Shown here piece by piece: positions 51,650 through 62,707 of a DNA stretch of 64,000 nt. Each line of letters starts with the position of its first letter. Position 1 is the stretch's first letter. The DNA is from Riptortus pedestris (taxonomy: Eukaryota > Arthropoda > Insecta > Hemiptera > Alydidae). The notes under the pieces were generated by a model, which was not told the DNA's origin, did no database searches, and was given only the letters and a program-made list of their open reading frames with translations. The stretch spans positions 257,779,001-257,843,000 of the forward strand of contig CM032228.1 in NCBI GenBank assembly GCA_019009955.1, given 5' to 3'. The position numbers and the translations under genes are program-made.

Positions 51650-52109
51650 TACAGCTCGTGGACTCATTAACGGAAGGAAGCAGATTCTCACCATAGACAG
51701 GGGGGCGTCGCAGACCATAATTAGGCCCGATTTGGTAAAAGGATCAGTGGAACCATTAAGCGACGTTCGACTGCGCACTGCTACTGGGGAATCAGCCACC
51801 GTCTATGGAAGAGCCAAGGTTCGCCTGACTATCGCCAACACTTGCGCCGATCATGTATTTGTTGTCGCCGACATAGTGGACAAAGTGATCATCGGTGCAG
51901 ACTTCATGATACCTCACGGTATCAATCTGCACATGGGTCAGCAAGTTATGATCTGGCGCAACGTCGAGATACCCTTGGATGTTGGATATGAGAGCAAGAC
52001 CACAGTAAAGGGGACTATTTACCGTCGGACGCCAGAAATTACCACCCCATCGGAAACCTTAGTATGGGCGCGTGGGATGAATATTGTGAGGATAACCGGT
52101 TGTGGGTAG
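51650..52109 (+). pseudogene. Aspartic protease fragment
   Basis: The frame ILTIDRGASQTIIRPDLV ... ATGESATVYG ... VVADIVDKVIIGADFM follows the retropepsin plan (active-site loop, flap, and IIGADFM near the C-terminal fold). The catalytic triplet D-(S/T)-G reads D-R-G at 51696-51704, which should abolish activity. The frame ends at TAG 52107. Confidence 0.85.
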
Positions 52110-52499
52110 TAAAAACCTAAAGAACTAAAAGATGACATTATAACAGCTAAAGCCCTCGTGAAAACCTTTTGTCGATGGACGAGTTCCGGTGAGAGTACTA
52201 AACCTATCCAACAATGAGAAATTATTAACAAAAATTTTGAAATAGGTCAATGTGAGCCCAGCAGAAGCAATAATTAACTGTGCCAAAAATTCTGGAAGCC
52301 CGAAAATGACAGCCAAGGAGCGCGAAATACTTGCAGAAGAAGAGAAAAATGGATGAAAGGACTGACATCGCCCGAAAGAAACAAAGCAAAGGGGTTGAAA
52401 GAACACATGCCTCCGTCTTCGCCCTAAACAATAAAAGCCAGGTAAACAGCTGTAGTGAAACATGAAATAAATACCGGTGAAGCGAGACCTAAAAAAATA

Positions 52500-53100
52500 A
52501 GCACCCAGGAGTGTTCCCCTAGCGAAGCGGAACGAAGTTAAAGAACTTGTCAACGAAATGGAGCGGAATGGAGTCATTGAACCATCTTTCGGACCGTGGA
52601 GCTCGCCAATCGTTCTAGTAAAGAAGAAAGACGGCAGCACCAGATTCTGCGTCGACTACAGAAAACTCAACGACGTCACCAAGAAAGACAGCTATCCGCT
52701 GCCAAGAATTGACGACACCTTAGACACGTTGGCTGGAACGAGATGGTTTTCTACCTTGGACTTTGCAAAGCGGCTACTGGCAAGTAGAGATAACCGATAA
52801 AGACAAAGAGAAAACTGCCTTTAGCGCAAGCAATGGTTTATGGCAGTTCAAGGTGATGCCATTTGGGCTCTGCAACGCCCCAGCAACTTTTGAGCGTTTA
52901 ATGGAACGTGTGCTTTAAAAGGGGCTCAATTGGAAGGCATGCTTGGTGTATCTAGATGACATAATCGTTATGGGAAGACTTTTGAGGAACATCTTAAAAA
53001 TCTGGACGAAGTATTTAGTCGCATAACAGCAGCTGGACTGAAGTTAAGCATAAAGAAATGTACTCTGTTTCAGCAAGAAGTCAAAGACTTGGGACATCGG
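52500..53100 (+). pseudogene. Reverse transcriptase fragment
   Basis: Motifs in order: VIEPSFGPWSSPIVLVKKKD, FCVDYRKLNDVTKKDSYPLP, then FSTLDF (in place of the usual LDLKSGY), a frameshift near 52770, [36 protein letters not shown], a stop at 52917, and the catalytic YLDD at 52949-52960. A further frameshift precedes TAAGLKLSIKKC. The order and motifs are Ty3/Gypsy-type. Confidence 0.9.
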
Positions 53101-53640
53101 GGAACAGCAGAGGGCATCTCCACTGACGAGGACAAAATACGGGGAGTAAAGGACTGGCCTCGACCACGAAATCTTCACGAGCGGCGTAGCTTCCTGGGGC
53201 TTTGCACATACTACAGGAGATTCATGCCAAACTTCGCTCAGGTAGCTGCCAGCTTGCACGAGCTAACCAAAAAGTCGCGATCATACCATTGGAGTGAGGC
53301 AACGGAAGTGCGTTCCAGAGGCTCAAGGAAACTCTTGTGCACAGCACCTGTCCTTGCCTATCCAATCGCTGGAGAGAAGTTTCATAATTGATACGACGCC
53401 AGTGGCTATGGAAATAGGAGGAGTACTTTTCTCAAGTATTTATGGGGGCAGAAAGAGTCATTGGCTACTACAGCAGGGTACTTTCCAAGCCCGAAAGAAA
53501 TTATTGTGTTACCCGACGGGAGCTTCAAGCAGCTGAAAGCCCACTTGCGAATCATACTGGGTACAGTGGAATAGCCTAAAAACTGGTAGAGGGCTGCTAT
53601 ATCGATCTTGGGAGAGTACAGATGGCAAAACCACAACCGA
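53101..53640 (+). pseudogene. RNase H region remains
   Basis: RSFLGLCTYYRRFMPNFAQV and ASLHELTKKS (the connection region) are followed by LCTAPVLAYPIAGEKF and IIDTTPVAMEIGGVLFS. The expected D-A-S catalytic start is altered. Frameshifts break the remaining domain, with fragments such as KESLATTAGYF and AHLRIILG in other frames. Confidence 0.7.
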
Positions 53641-54763
53641 CCTAATAGTCGTGCCCACTTCCAAGATAAATGAGGTGTTGAAGCAGTTCCATAATGGTCC
53701 CATCGGCGGCCATCTGGGCATTACAAAAACCCTGGAAAAGATAAAGCAACGCATTTTACTGGGTGGGATGTCAGCAATCTGTAACCGATTGGATAGCCAA
53801 TTGCGAGCATGCATTGCCGCCAAGGGTCCAACGAGAAGAAGTCGGGCAAACTTCAGCTGGTACAACGCAGGCGCCCCTTTCGAGCGGATAGCCATGGATG
53901 TTGCTGGTCCATTCCCTGTCAGTGAGGCTGGAAACCGGTATGTCCTAGTTGTAATGGACTATTTCAGTAAATGGCCCGAAGTGTATGCCATTCCAAACCA
54001 GGAGTCCAAAACGGTTTGTAGATGCCTTTGTAGATAATTGGGTGTGCCGATACGGGTTTCCAATAGAACTCCATCCAGACCAGGGCCGAAATTTCGAATC
54101 GGCCATATTCAAAGAAAAATGTGTGAATTGTATGGCATCAAAAAGACAAGGACGACACCGCTTCATCCACAATCTGATGGCATGGTCGAAAGATTTAATC
54201 GACACTGGAGGAATACCTCAGAAAAGTGGTTAGCACACACCAAAAGGGGTTGGGATGTGCACATACCCAAATTACTACTGGCTTACCGGTCGCCGTCCAT
54301 GATTCCACCTCACGTACTCCGGCGAAAATCTTATTGAGCAGAATAAGACTACCAGCGGATTGGAATTTGGGGCCAAACCCGGACCGTCCTGAAGACAATG
54401 GAAATACTCCCCAGGCACCAGGAAGACCTGCATGAGCTCCATGAGTTTGTACGCAACCGAAATTTAAAAAAGACAGTGATAAGATGAAAGCCAGGTATAT
54501 CGAGCAGCAAATACGGAGGGATTCACTGAAGGCAAAAAGGTTCTACTATTCAACCCACAACGAAAGAAAGGACTATCCCCAAATTGCAAACGCACTGGGA
54601 GGGACCTTACAAGGTGATCAAGATATTGAACGACGTTGTCTACCGGATACAAAAGATACCACAATCCGAGGTCTAAAATGAAAGGGTACACGTAGAGCGA
54701 CTAGCCAAGTATGGCAACGGCGATATTGACCTATTCGGGACAAAAAGGCTTAAGTGGCGGCAG
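53641..54763 (+). pseudogene. Integrase fragment
   Basis: The N-terminal zinc region shows FHNGPIGGHLGITKTLEKIK but only one of the expected CX2C cysteines is evident. The core has MDVAGPFPVSEAGN, VVMDYFSKWPEVYAIPNQES, a frameshift near 54012, then HPDQGRNFES and RTTPLHPQSDGMVERFNR, supplying the D,D-35-E pattern. A C-terminal stretch with GPYKVIKILNDVVYRIQ lies near 54600-54655. Several stops separate these. No chromodomain or envelope was recognised. Confidence 0.85.
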
Positions 54764-54797
54764 TGTTTTCGAAAATTAAATAGATAAATAATCCTTC

Positions 54798-54799
54798 AG

Positions 54800-54848
<49 letters not shown>

Positions 54849-54866
54849 GAAGAGAGAGAGAGAGAG
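54798..54866. repeat. (GA)n tract in the 3' LTR
   Basis: About thirty GA units with one AAAGGGAA interruption. The 5' LTR has only a handful at the same place. Confidence 0.95.
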
Positions 54867-55129
54867 TCGCGTATTTGGAAAGTGTGACGTAGATCAAAGA
54901 GACCGACGGAGGGTCGAGACGCTCTACGCTCGTCTACCCAGCCTCGAATGAACTAGACAATTCCCCTTTGATGTATGCCGACAAGCTATATAAAAGAGGG
55001 CCTGCCGGGAGTCAGATCAGTTTTATTCTCACCTGTCTTGATGTTCACAATCATGCTACAGTGCGGTAAATTTGTTTTTATTAGAAGAACATGTTGTGCC
55101 GTGACTGTAAGTAACAGTTTAAGTGCCGT

Positions 55130-55455
55130 GTTTAAGACAGTGCAGTGCCCCGCGAAGTAAAGGACAGTGCAGTGCCGCGAAGTAAAGGACAGTGTAGTGC
55201 CGCGAAATAAAGGACAGTGCAGTGCCCGCGAAGTAGAAGACAGTGCAGTGCCGCGAAGTAAAGGACACTGCAGTGCCGCGAAGTAAAGGACAGTGCAGTT
55301 GCCACGAAGTAAAGGACAGTGTAGTGCCGCGAAGTAAAGAACATGCAGTGCCGCCGAAGTAGAAGACAGTTGCTGTGCCGCGAAGCAAAGACAGTGCAGT
55401 GCCGCGAAGTAGAAGACAGTGCTGTCCCGCGAAGCAAAGGACAGTGCAGTGCCGC
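55130..55455. repeat. Tandem array of about 25-bp units
   Basis: Units of the form GGACAGTGCAGTGCCGCGAA + GTAAA occur about a dozen times, with A/G and indel variants. The long minus-strand open frames across it are artefacts of the periodicity. Confidence 0.9.
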
Positions 55456-55697
55456 TTGTTGTGAATTCAGTGACCGTGAGTGAATTATTGGACTGTGTAA
55501 TCTGAAGAACAGTTGACGCTATCAGTCTATTACTGTGAATAGTTAATTAAGAATAATTACCAAGTTTAATTGTGCCATTATCCAAATAAAATTGTGCAGT
55601 GATAAAAACTGTGAAACTTGCGAGTATTTAATTTTGCAATCAAAAGAACTCTTATTAAAAACGTTTAATTACTGGTTCTGGTAATAAAAACGTAACA

Positions 55698-56040
55698 ATA
55701 TATATATATAATATATATATATATAGATATAGATATATATATTTGTCTGTTACTGCTCTAGCGGTCGCAATTTTTGTTTGATCGTTACCAAACTCGATAT
55801 TTAGTCGTTTTATGTAAAAAGAAAGATCAAGTTCGTTAACGGCTGAAATCGGACCAGTGGGAGGGGTGTTTAGAGGAGAGGATTTTCGAAAATTCGAAAT
55901 ATCTCCGTTACTGTACGTCGGATCGAAAAATTGCACAGAATCACTCTTTTTGCAAATTAAATTTACTATAAATATTGTTATATACAATTATTCTCTATCT
56001 TGAATATTAACCGAGATATTTGCATTTTTATTAAATCTGG
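55698..56040 (-). mobile_element. Family A copy, left part (split by LTR element)
   Basis: A TA run, then TGTCTGTTACTGCTCTAGCG, GATCGTTACCAAACTCGATA, the G-rich tract and CTTGAATATTAACCGAGATA continue the reverse family A copy that breaks off at 49460. It fades after CAAAAGCTAGTTCGG. Confidence 0.85.
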
Positions 56041-56104
56041 GCCCAAACGGATGAGAAGTGACTTTCCCTGCCAAAAGCTAGTTCGGGGCCGTTTCCTTTC
56101 CTCC

Positions 56105-56365
56105 TTTCCTAACCACCCCTCATAACCCCCACTCCTGTTCGTCTTAGAGAATATTAATATAGCCTAAAGTCTAAGTTGGGCAGTATAATATACATACCAA
56201 TTTCATAAAATTCGGATCAGCCGTTTATGCGGGAAAAGGTAACAAACAAACAGACACGAAAGAACAAAATGTAGTTATGGTGTCTATGACATGTGAACGA
56301 AAATTATCGTGAAATTTTCGCGAAAAAATCAAATGTACAGACAGAGGTTACAATTTTTAATATAT
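56105..56365 (+). mobile_element. Family B tail
   Basis: CCCCCACTCCTGTTCGTCTT, TTCGGATCAGCCGTTTATG, AACAAACAAACAGACACG and GTACAGACAGAGGTTAC form the typical 3' end. This is perhaps the other end of the copy broken at 49322. Confidence 0.75.
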
Positions 56366-56367
56366 TA

Positions 56368-57477
56368 CTAGCTCAGATACCCGGCTTCGCTCGGGAATTT
56401 ATTTAGGCTGGATGGTGATGGTATATTATTGTCAAGGCTTTACTTTGCAACATATTTTGACATTTACCCGTTTCCAGTGTTTAGGGCTAATACCCGTTGT
56501 TGGCATTTGTTAATAATAAAATTACTTTAATTATGTAAGACTTCACTGTCCTCCATATTGTCATATTTCCCGTCTCCTGTGCATTATGCATAAATTTAAA
56601 TTATTAAGGAGAAAATATTGACTACATTTGAATTAATTTTTCCAGGTGAGTTACCTGGTAGTTTCATATTGAAAAGAAGGTTGAGCAAATTTCTCTAAAT
56701 AACAAAAATAAACAACTTTTTTTTACTTGCATATTTGCCAAAACCCCAATAGGAAATCATTATTTTTTAATTTCAGGCCTCCCTTATAACCTCCACTCCT
56801 GCCCTTCCCCTAGAAATGTTAGTATGGCTTTTTAATAAGGAAGGCGTATAGTGCTAATAAACAAACTGAGTGTTTCATTTAGTTCGGTTTGAGTCTTTTG
56901 TGCCAAATAAAATTGTTGTCTCCCGCTATAATTTTTAGCGTATAACGCCTTTATACTTCGGTATACGATGATAGTGTATATAAAAAAAAAATTTCTCTAA
57001 ATAACAAAAAAACAACTTTTGTTATGTGCATATTTGCCGAAACCCCAATAGGAAATAAGTATTTTTAATTTCAGGCCTCCCTTATAACCTCCACTCCTGC
57101 CCGTCTCTAGAAATGTTAGTATGACTTATTATAAGGAAGGCGTTAGAGCTAATGCACATACTGAGTGTTTTATTTAGTTCGGTTGAGTCTTTTGTGCCAA
57201 ATAAAATTGTTGTCTCCCGCTATAATTTTTAGCGTATAACGCCTTTATACTTCGGTATACAATGATAGTGTATATAAAAAAAAAGTTTCTCTAAATAACA
57301 AAATAAACAACTTTTGTTATGTGCATATTTGCCGAAAATGCAATAGGAAACGAAATATCACTATTATTAATTTCAGGCCTCCCTTATAACCCCCACTCCT
57401 GTTCGTCTTAGAGAATATTAATATAGCCTAAAGTCTAAGTTGGGCTAGTAGTAATATACATACCAAGTTTCATAAAA
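56368..57477 (+). mobile_element. Family B copy, 5' part (split by family A)
   Basis: The head is CTAGCTCAGATACCCGGCTT. There are two to three internal units, then the pre-tail ATACCAAGTTTCATAAAA. Family A follows directly; the tail resumes at 58325 with ATTCGGTTCAGCCG. Confidence 0.85.
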
Positions 57478-58131
57478 GTCCCTCACGCTGGGCCAGCGTA
57501 CACTAAGCAGATTTCCACCGTGAAGTATTACAATAGAGAAATCTGCATACTGGTAACACAATACCACCGTGATTAGATAAGGAGAAATCTTTCAGTTAAT
57601 TAAAATAAATACCCAACTGAAACGGCTTCTGAATTGTAAGAATAATTTATATTTTAATAACTCAAATTTTAGTAGTCCAAGAACAAAAGAAGGGGGGGGC
57701 GGATGAACAAAACGTATTTGCATAAATCTCACAAAGTAAGGAAGGTAAGGTAAGGTTAAAAACGCCAGGTTAGAAGAAGCTTCCGTCTGAGCCGAGAAAT
57801 GACGAAGATGGCCGACATAATCCGAACTATACCCCACCACAGACTTCATAAAAATGCAAATATCTCGGTTAATATTCAAGATAGAGAATAAATGTATATA
57901 ACAATATTTATAGTAAATTTCATTTGCAATAAGATTGGTTCTGTACAATTTTTCGATCCGATGCATAATAACGGAGATATTTTGAATTTTCGAAAATCCC
58001 CCCTCTAAACCCCCCTCCCTCTGATCCGATTTCAGCCATTAACGAACTTGATCTGTCTTTTTACATAAAACGGTTAAATATCGAGTTTCGTAACGATCAA
58101 ACAAAAATTGCGACCGCTAGAGCGTTAACAG

Positions 58132-58205
<74 letters not shown>

Positions 58206-58324
58206 GAACGGACCTCATTTTCGTCATCTCCTGGGTAGGATCGATGGACATTTGAAGAAAATTTTCGAAACTCGCGTCATGAGTACGACCTCAATAGCTG
58301 ATTTCCCTTAAGGGAAATCTGCTA
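57478..58324 (+). mobile_element. Family A insertion with clean borders
   Basis: It starts GTCCCTCACGCTGGGCCAGC and ends CCTTAAGGGAAATCTGCTA. The left flank CATAAAA and right flank AAAATTCGG join to the uninterrupted family B sequence CATAAAATTCGG seen elsewhere, so the borders are fixed to within a few A residues. It includes a TA tract (58136-58200). Confidence 0.85.
58136..58200. repeat. (TA)n tract inside family A
   Basis: More than thirty TA units at the same point as the CA/TA tracts of other family A copies. Confidence 0.95.
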
Positions 58325-58507
58325 AAAATTCGGTTCAGCCGTTTATGCGTGAAAAGGTAACAAACAAACAAACAAACAAACAAATAAACAAACAAACAAA
58401 CAAACAGACACCAAAGAAACAAAATGCAGGTATGGTGTCTATGACATGTGAAACGAAAAGTTATCGTGAAATTTCGCGAAAAAAATCAGTGTACAGACAG
58501 AGGGTAC

Positions 58508-58511
<4 letters not shown>
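58325..58511 (+). mobile_element. Family B tail (continuation of 56368 copy)
   Basis: TTCGGTTCAGCCGTTTATGC and an (ACAA)n run, then GACACCAAAGAAACAAAATG, TCGTGAAATTTCGCGAAAAA and GTACAGACAGAGGGTAC, ending at a TA tract. Confidence 0.85.

Positions 58512-58577
<66 letters not shown>
58512..58577. repeat. (TA)n tract between two family B copies
   Basis: A TA run separates a B tail and the next B head (CTAGCTCCAGATACCCGG). Confidence 0.95.
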
Positions 58578-58578
<1 letters not shown>

Positions 58579-58579
<1 letters not shown>

Positions 58580-59656
58580 TAGCTCCAGATACCCGGCTTC
58601 GCTCGGGAATTCATATGAGGCTTAATGGTGATGGTATTTTTTTTGGCAAGGCTTTACTTTGCACAGTATTTTGACATTTACCCGTCCCAGTGTTTAGGGT
58701 TAACGCCCGTTGTTGGCATTTGTTAATTGAATAAATCTTATAATCATGGAAGAATTAATCTTCACAGTCTTCGATATTTTTATATTTCCCGTCTCTTATA
58801 CATGTAAATATGGTGAATTTTTATTTCAGGCCTCCCTTATAACCCCCACTCTCGTAAAAATTTTAATATATCTTATAATCATGGAAGAATTAATGCTAAT
58901 TGACATACCGAGTTTTGTTAAGTTCGGTTCAGCCGTTAGTGCCCGCTAAAGATTTAACGTATAACTCATTTATACTTAGGTATACGACAAAAGTGTATAT
59001 AACAAAAGTTACTCCAAATAATAAGATAAACAACTTTTGTTATGTTTATATTTGCGGAAAAGCCAATAGGATACGAAATATCGCTATTTTTAATTTCAGG
59101 CTTCCCTTATAACCCCCACTCCTGCCCATCCCTAGAGATGTTGGTATGGCTTGTTATAATGAAGGCGTTTTCCTAATACACGTACCAAGTTTTATTTAGT
59201 TCGGTTGAGTGTTTTGTGCGAAATAAAATTGTTGACTCCCGCTATAATTTTTAGAGTATAACGCATTTAAACTTCGGTATACGACAAAAGTGTATATAAC
59301 AAACGTTACTCTAAATAACAAAATAAACAACTTTTGTTATGTGCATATTTGCCGAAAAACCAATAGAAAACGAAATATCGCTATTTTTAATTTCAGGCTT
59401 CCCTTATAACCCCCACTCCTGTTCGTCTCAGAGAAAATTAATATAGCCTAAAGTCTAAGTTGGGCTAGTAGTAATATACATACCAAGTTTCATAAAATTC
59501 GGTTCAGCCGTTTATGCGTGAAAAGGTAACAAACAAACAAATAAACAAACAAACAGACTCGAAAGAAACAAAATGTAGTTATGGTGTCTACGACATGTGA
59601 AACGAAAAGTTATCGTGAAATTTCGCGAAAAAAATCAATGTACAGACAGAGGTTAC

Positions 59657-59659
<3 letters not shown>
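58579..59659 (+). mobile_element. Family B copy, full length
   Basis: The head CTAGCTCCAGATACCCGGCT, internal units, TTCGGTTCAGCCGTTTATGC, the (ACAA)n run and the GTACAGACAGAGGTTACA tail are all present. It ends in a TA tract that it shares with the inverted copy to its right. Open frames inside are short; no reverse transcriptase is present. Confidence 0.85.
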
Positions 59660-59724
<65 letters not shown>

Positions 59725-59737
59725 ATATATATATAAA
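59660..59737. repeat. (TA)n centre of an inverted family B pair
   Basis: A TA tract with one TC interruption is flanked by AGGTTACAATTT on the left and its complement AAATTGTAACCT on the right. Confidence 0.95.
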
Positions 59738-61296
59738 ATTGTAACCTCTGTCTGTACATTGATTTTTTTCGCGAAATTTCACGATAACTTTTCGTTTCAC
59801 ATGTCATAGACACCATATCTGCATTTTGTTTCTTTCGTGTATGTTTGTTTGTTTGTTTGTTTGTTTGTTTGTTTGTTTGTTTGTTTGTTACCTTTTCACG
59901 CATAAACGGCTGAACCGAATTTTATGAAACTTAGTATTTATATTACTACTAACCCAACTTAGACTTTAGGCTATATTAATTTTCTCTGAGACGAATAGGA
60001 GTGGGGGTTATAAGGGAAGCCTGAAATTAAAAATAGCGATATTTCGTTTCCTATTGCTTTTTCAGCAAATATGCACATAACAAAAGTTGTTTATTTTGTA
60101 ATTTAGAGTAACTTTTGTTATATGCACTTTGCCGTATACGGAAGTATAAATGAGTTATACGCTAAAAACTATAGCGGGAGTCCACAATTTTATTTGGCAC
60201 AAAAGACTCAACCGAACTAAACCAAACTCGCTATGTGTATTAATACTAACTATTTCCTTATAATAAGCCATACTAACATTTCTAGGGCCGGCAGGAGTGG
60301 GGGTTATAAGGGAGGCCTGAAATTAAAAATAGCGATATTTCGTTTCCTATTGCTTTTTCAGCAAATATGTACATAACAAAAGTTATTTATTTTGATATTT
60401 AGAGTAACTTTTGTTATATGCACTTTTGCCGTTTACGGAAGTATAAATGAGTTATACGCTATAAACTATAGCGGGAGTCCACAATTTTATTTGGCACTAA
60501 AGACTCAACCGAATTAAACCAAACTCGGTATGTTAATTAGTACTAACGCCTTCATTATAATAAGCCATACTAGCATTTCTAGGGACGGGCAGGAGTGGGG
60601 GTTATAAGGGAGGCCTGAAATTAATAATAATGATTTCCTATTGGGGTTTTGGCAAATATGCACATAACAAAAGTTGTTTATTTTGTTATTTAGAGTAGTT
60701 TTTGTTATATGCACTTTTGCCGTATACGGAAGCATAAATGAGTTATACGCTATAAACTATAGCGGGAGTCCACAATTTTATTTGGCACTAAAGACTCAAC
60801 CGAATTAAACCAAACTCGGTATGAGAATTAGTACTAACGCCTTCATTATAATAAGCTATACTAACATTTCTAGGGACGGGCAGGAGTGCGGGTTATAAGG
60901 GAGGCCTGAAATTAATAATAATGATTTCCTATTGGGGTTTCGGCAAATATGCACATAACAAAAGTTGTTTATTTTGTTATTTAGAGAAATTTGCTCAACA
61001 CTTCTTTTCAATATGAACTACCAGGTACCTCACCTGAAAAAATTAATTCAAATGTATGTCAATATTTTCTCCTTAATAATTCAAATCTATGCATAATGCA
61101 CAGGAAACGGGAAATATGGAGGACAGTGAAGTCTTACATAAAAAATTAATTTTATTATTAACAAATCCACAGAAACGACGGGTATTAACCCTAAACACTG
61201 GGACGGGTAAAAGCCTTGCCATCTAAAATTGTAAAAAATACCATCAACATTCAGCCTTAAATGAATTCCCGAGCGAAGCCGGGTATCTGAGCTAGT
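59738..61296 (-). mobile_element. Family B copy, reverse, with extra internal units
   Basis: The order is reversed: tail (AATTGTAACCTCTGTCTGTA), (GTTT)n run, CGGCTGAACCGAATTTTATG, about four internal units, then the head GAGCGAAGCCGGGTATCTGA at about 61271-61290. At about 1.56 kb it is longer than the 1.08-kb neighbour because it has more units. Confidence 0.85.
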
Positions 61297-61334
61297 ATAT
61301 ATATATATATATATATATAGATATAGATAGATAT
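61297..61334. repeat. (TA)n tract between heads of two copies
   Basis: TA units with TAGA interruptions lie between the reverse head ending at 61296 and a forward head CCAAGGTACCCGGCTTCGCT. Confidence 0.9.
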
Positions 61335-62633
61335 ACTAGCCAAGGTACCCGGCTTCGCTCGGGAAATCATTTGAGACGGAAATATTCTATTTTGTTTTTG
61401 GCAAATGCTTCGACGTGTAAAACTGCTTTTCCCGTCTGGGCTCATTTCTTCCCGTGAGGGTCCGTTGGACGACTTATGGAAAATAAAATTTTAGATTCGA
61501 AGAATAAATGAAAATAACTCTCTAATCATTCCCTCTCCACTGTTTGACACACAGTGAATAATTCAAATGATAATCATGGATAGCATGTACATATTATTAT
61601 TATTAAATATCATCTATAGTGTACGTATTTTCTGTATACAATCTAGCTAATATACCCGACGATCCCCGGGAAATCATAGTTGACTGACTAATGATGGTAT
61701 TTTTATAAAATATCGCTGAAAAACCAATAAGAATCACAATATCGCGAATTTGTTATTTCAGGTCTCCTTTATAGCCCCCACTCCCGTTCTAACCTAAACA
61801 TTTTAATATAGCTTATAATCATGGAAGAATTAATGCTAATCGACATACCGAGTTTTGTTAAGATCGGTTCAATCGTTAGCGCCTAATAAAATAGTGGACT
61901 CCCGCTCTAGTTTATAGTGTATATCTCGTTTATACTTTGTTAAAAGACAAAAATGAATATCACAAATGTTACTCTAAATAACAAAATAAACAACTTTTGT
62001 TATGTTTATATATGCCGAAAAACGAATAGAAAACGAAATACCACTTTTTTCAATTCAGGCCTCCCTTACAACCCCCCTCCTGCCCATCCCTAGAAATGTT
62101 AGCATGGCTTATTATAAGGAAGGCGTCAGTGCTAATTCACATACCGAGTTTGGTTTAGTTCGGTTGAGTTTTCTGTGCCAAATAAAATTGTTGACTTCCG
62201 CATTAGTTTTAACGTATAACTCATTTATACTTAGGTATTCGACAAAAGTGTGTATAACAAAAGTTACTCTAAATAACAAAATAAACAATTGTTGTTATGT
62301 GCATTATTGCCAAAAATGCAATAGGAAACGAAATTTCACTATTTTTAATTTCAGGCCTCCCGTATAACCCCCACTTCTGTTGGGTTTAGAAAAGATTATT
62401 ATAGCCTAAAGTTTAAGTTGGGCTAGTAGTAATATACATACCAAGTTTCATAAAATTCGGTTCAGCCGTTTATTCGTGAAAAGGTAACAAACAAACAAAC
62501 AAATAAACAAACAAACAGACATGAAAGAAACAAAATGTAGTTATGGTGTCTATGAAATGTGAAACGAAAAGTTATCGTGAAATTTCGTGAAAAAAATCAA
62601 TGTACAGACAGAGTGATAAGTTTTAGAATTAGT

Positions 62634-62637
<4 letters not shown>
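61335..62637 (+). mobile_element. Family B-related copy, composite
   Basis: A divergent head (GGTACCCGGCTTCGCTCGGG) is followed by about 300 bp unlike the other copies. A second head-like motif (AATATACCCGACGATCCCCG) at about 61645 comes next, then ordinary B units and a complete tail ending at 62637. It may be two related elements joined. Confidence 0.7.

Positions 62638-62706
<69 letters not shown>
62638..62706. repeat. (TA)n tract before a family B head
   Basis: More than thirty TA units directly adjoin CTAGCTCAGATACCCGGCTT. Confidence 0.95.

Positions 62707-62707
<1 letters not shown>

Larger units (their letters stand above)
49461..55697 (+). mobile_element. Ty3/Gypsy-type LTR retrotransposon, decayed
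   Basis: A 6.2-kb element has LTRs at 49461-50081 and 54764-55697, both TGTT...AACA. A probable primer-binding site TGGTGTCAGAAGTGGGA lies at 50084. Domain order is gag, protease, reverse transcriptase, RNase H, integrase, which is the Ty3/Gypsy order. No envelope-like frame lies between integrase and the 3' LTR. Frames are interrupted by several stops and frameshifts, so this copy cannot make its proteins. It sits within the TA tract of a family A element. Confidence 0.93.
54764..55697 (+). repeat. 3' LTR (934 bp, internally expanded)
   Basis: It starts TGTTTTCGAAAATTAAATAG and ends ACGTAACA. It is 313 bp longer than the 5' LTR because of a long GA run (about 54798-54866) and about twelve tandem units around GTGCAGTGCCGCGAAGTA (55130-55455). 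The TATA box is at 54988-54994. Confidence 0.92.

Noticed and set aside
54400..54763. Envelope gene after integrase
   Set aside because: Only about 100 bp remain between the integrase C-terminal remains and the 3' LTR, so there is no room for one.
55119..55437. Two overlapping minus-strand frames of 89 and 101 codons
   Set aside because: They arise from the 25-bp tandem array in the 3' LTR. The repeated residues follow the DNA period, and no other copy supports a protein.
57478..58324. Family A as a Helitron (hairpin near the end, CTAA, insertion between A and T)
   Set aside because: The hairpin lies too close to the end, other copies show inverted ends, and no Rep/helicase relative is in view. 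Left unclassified.
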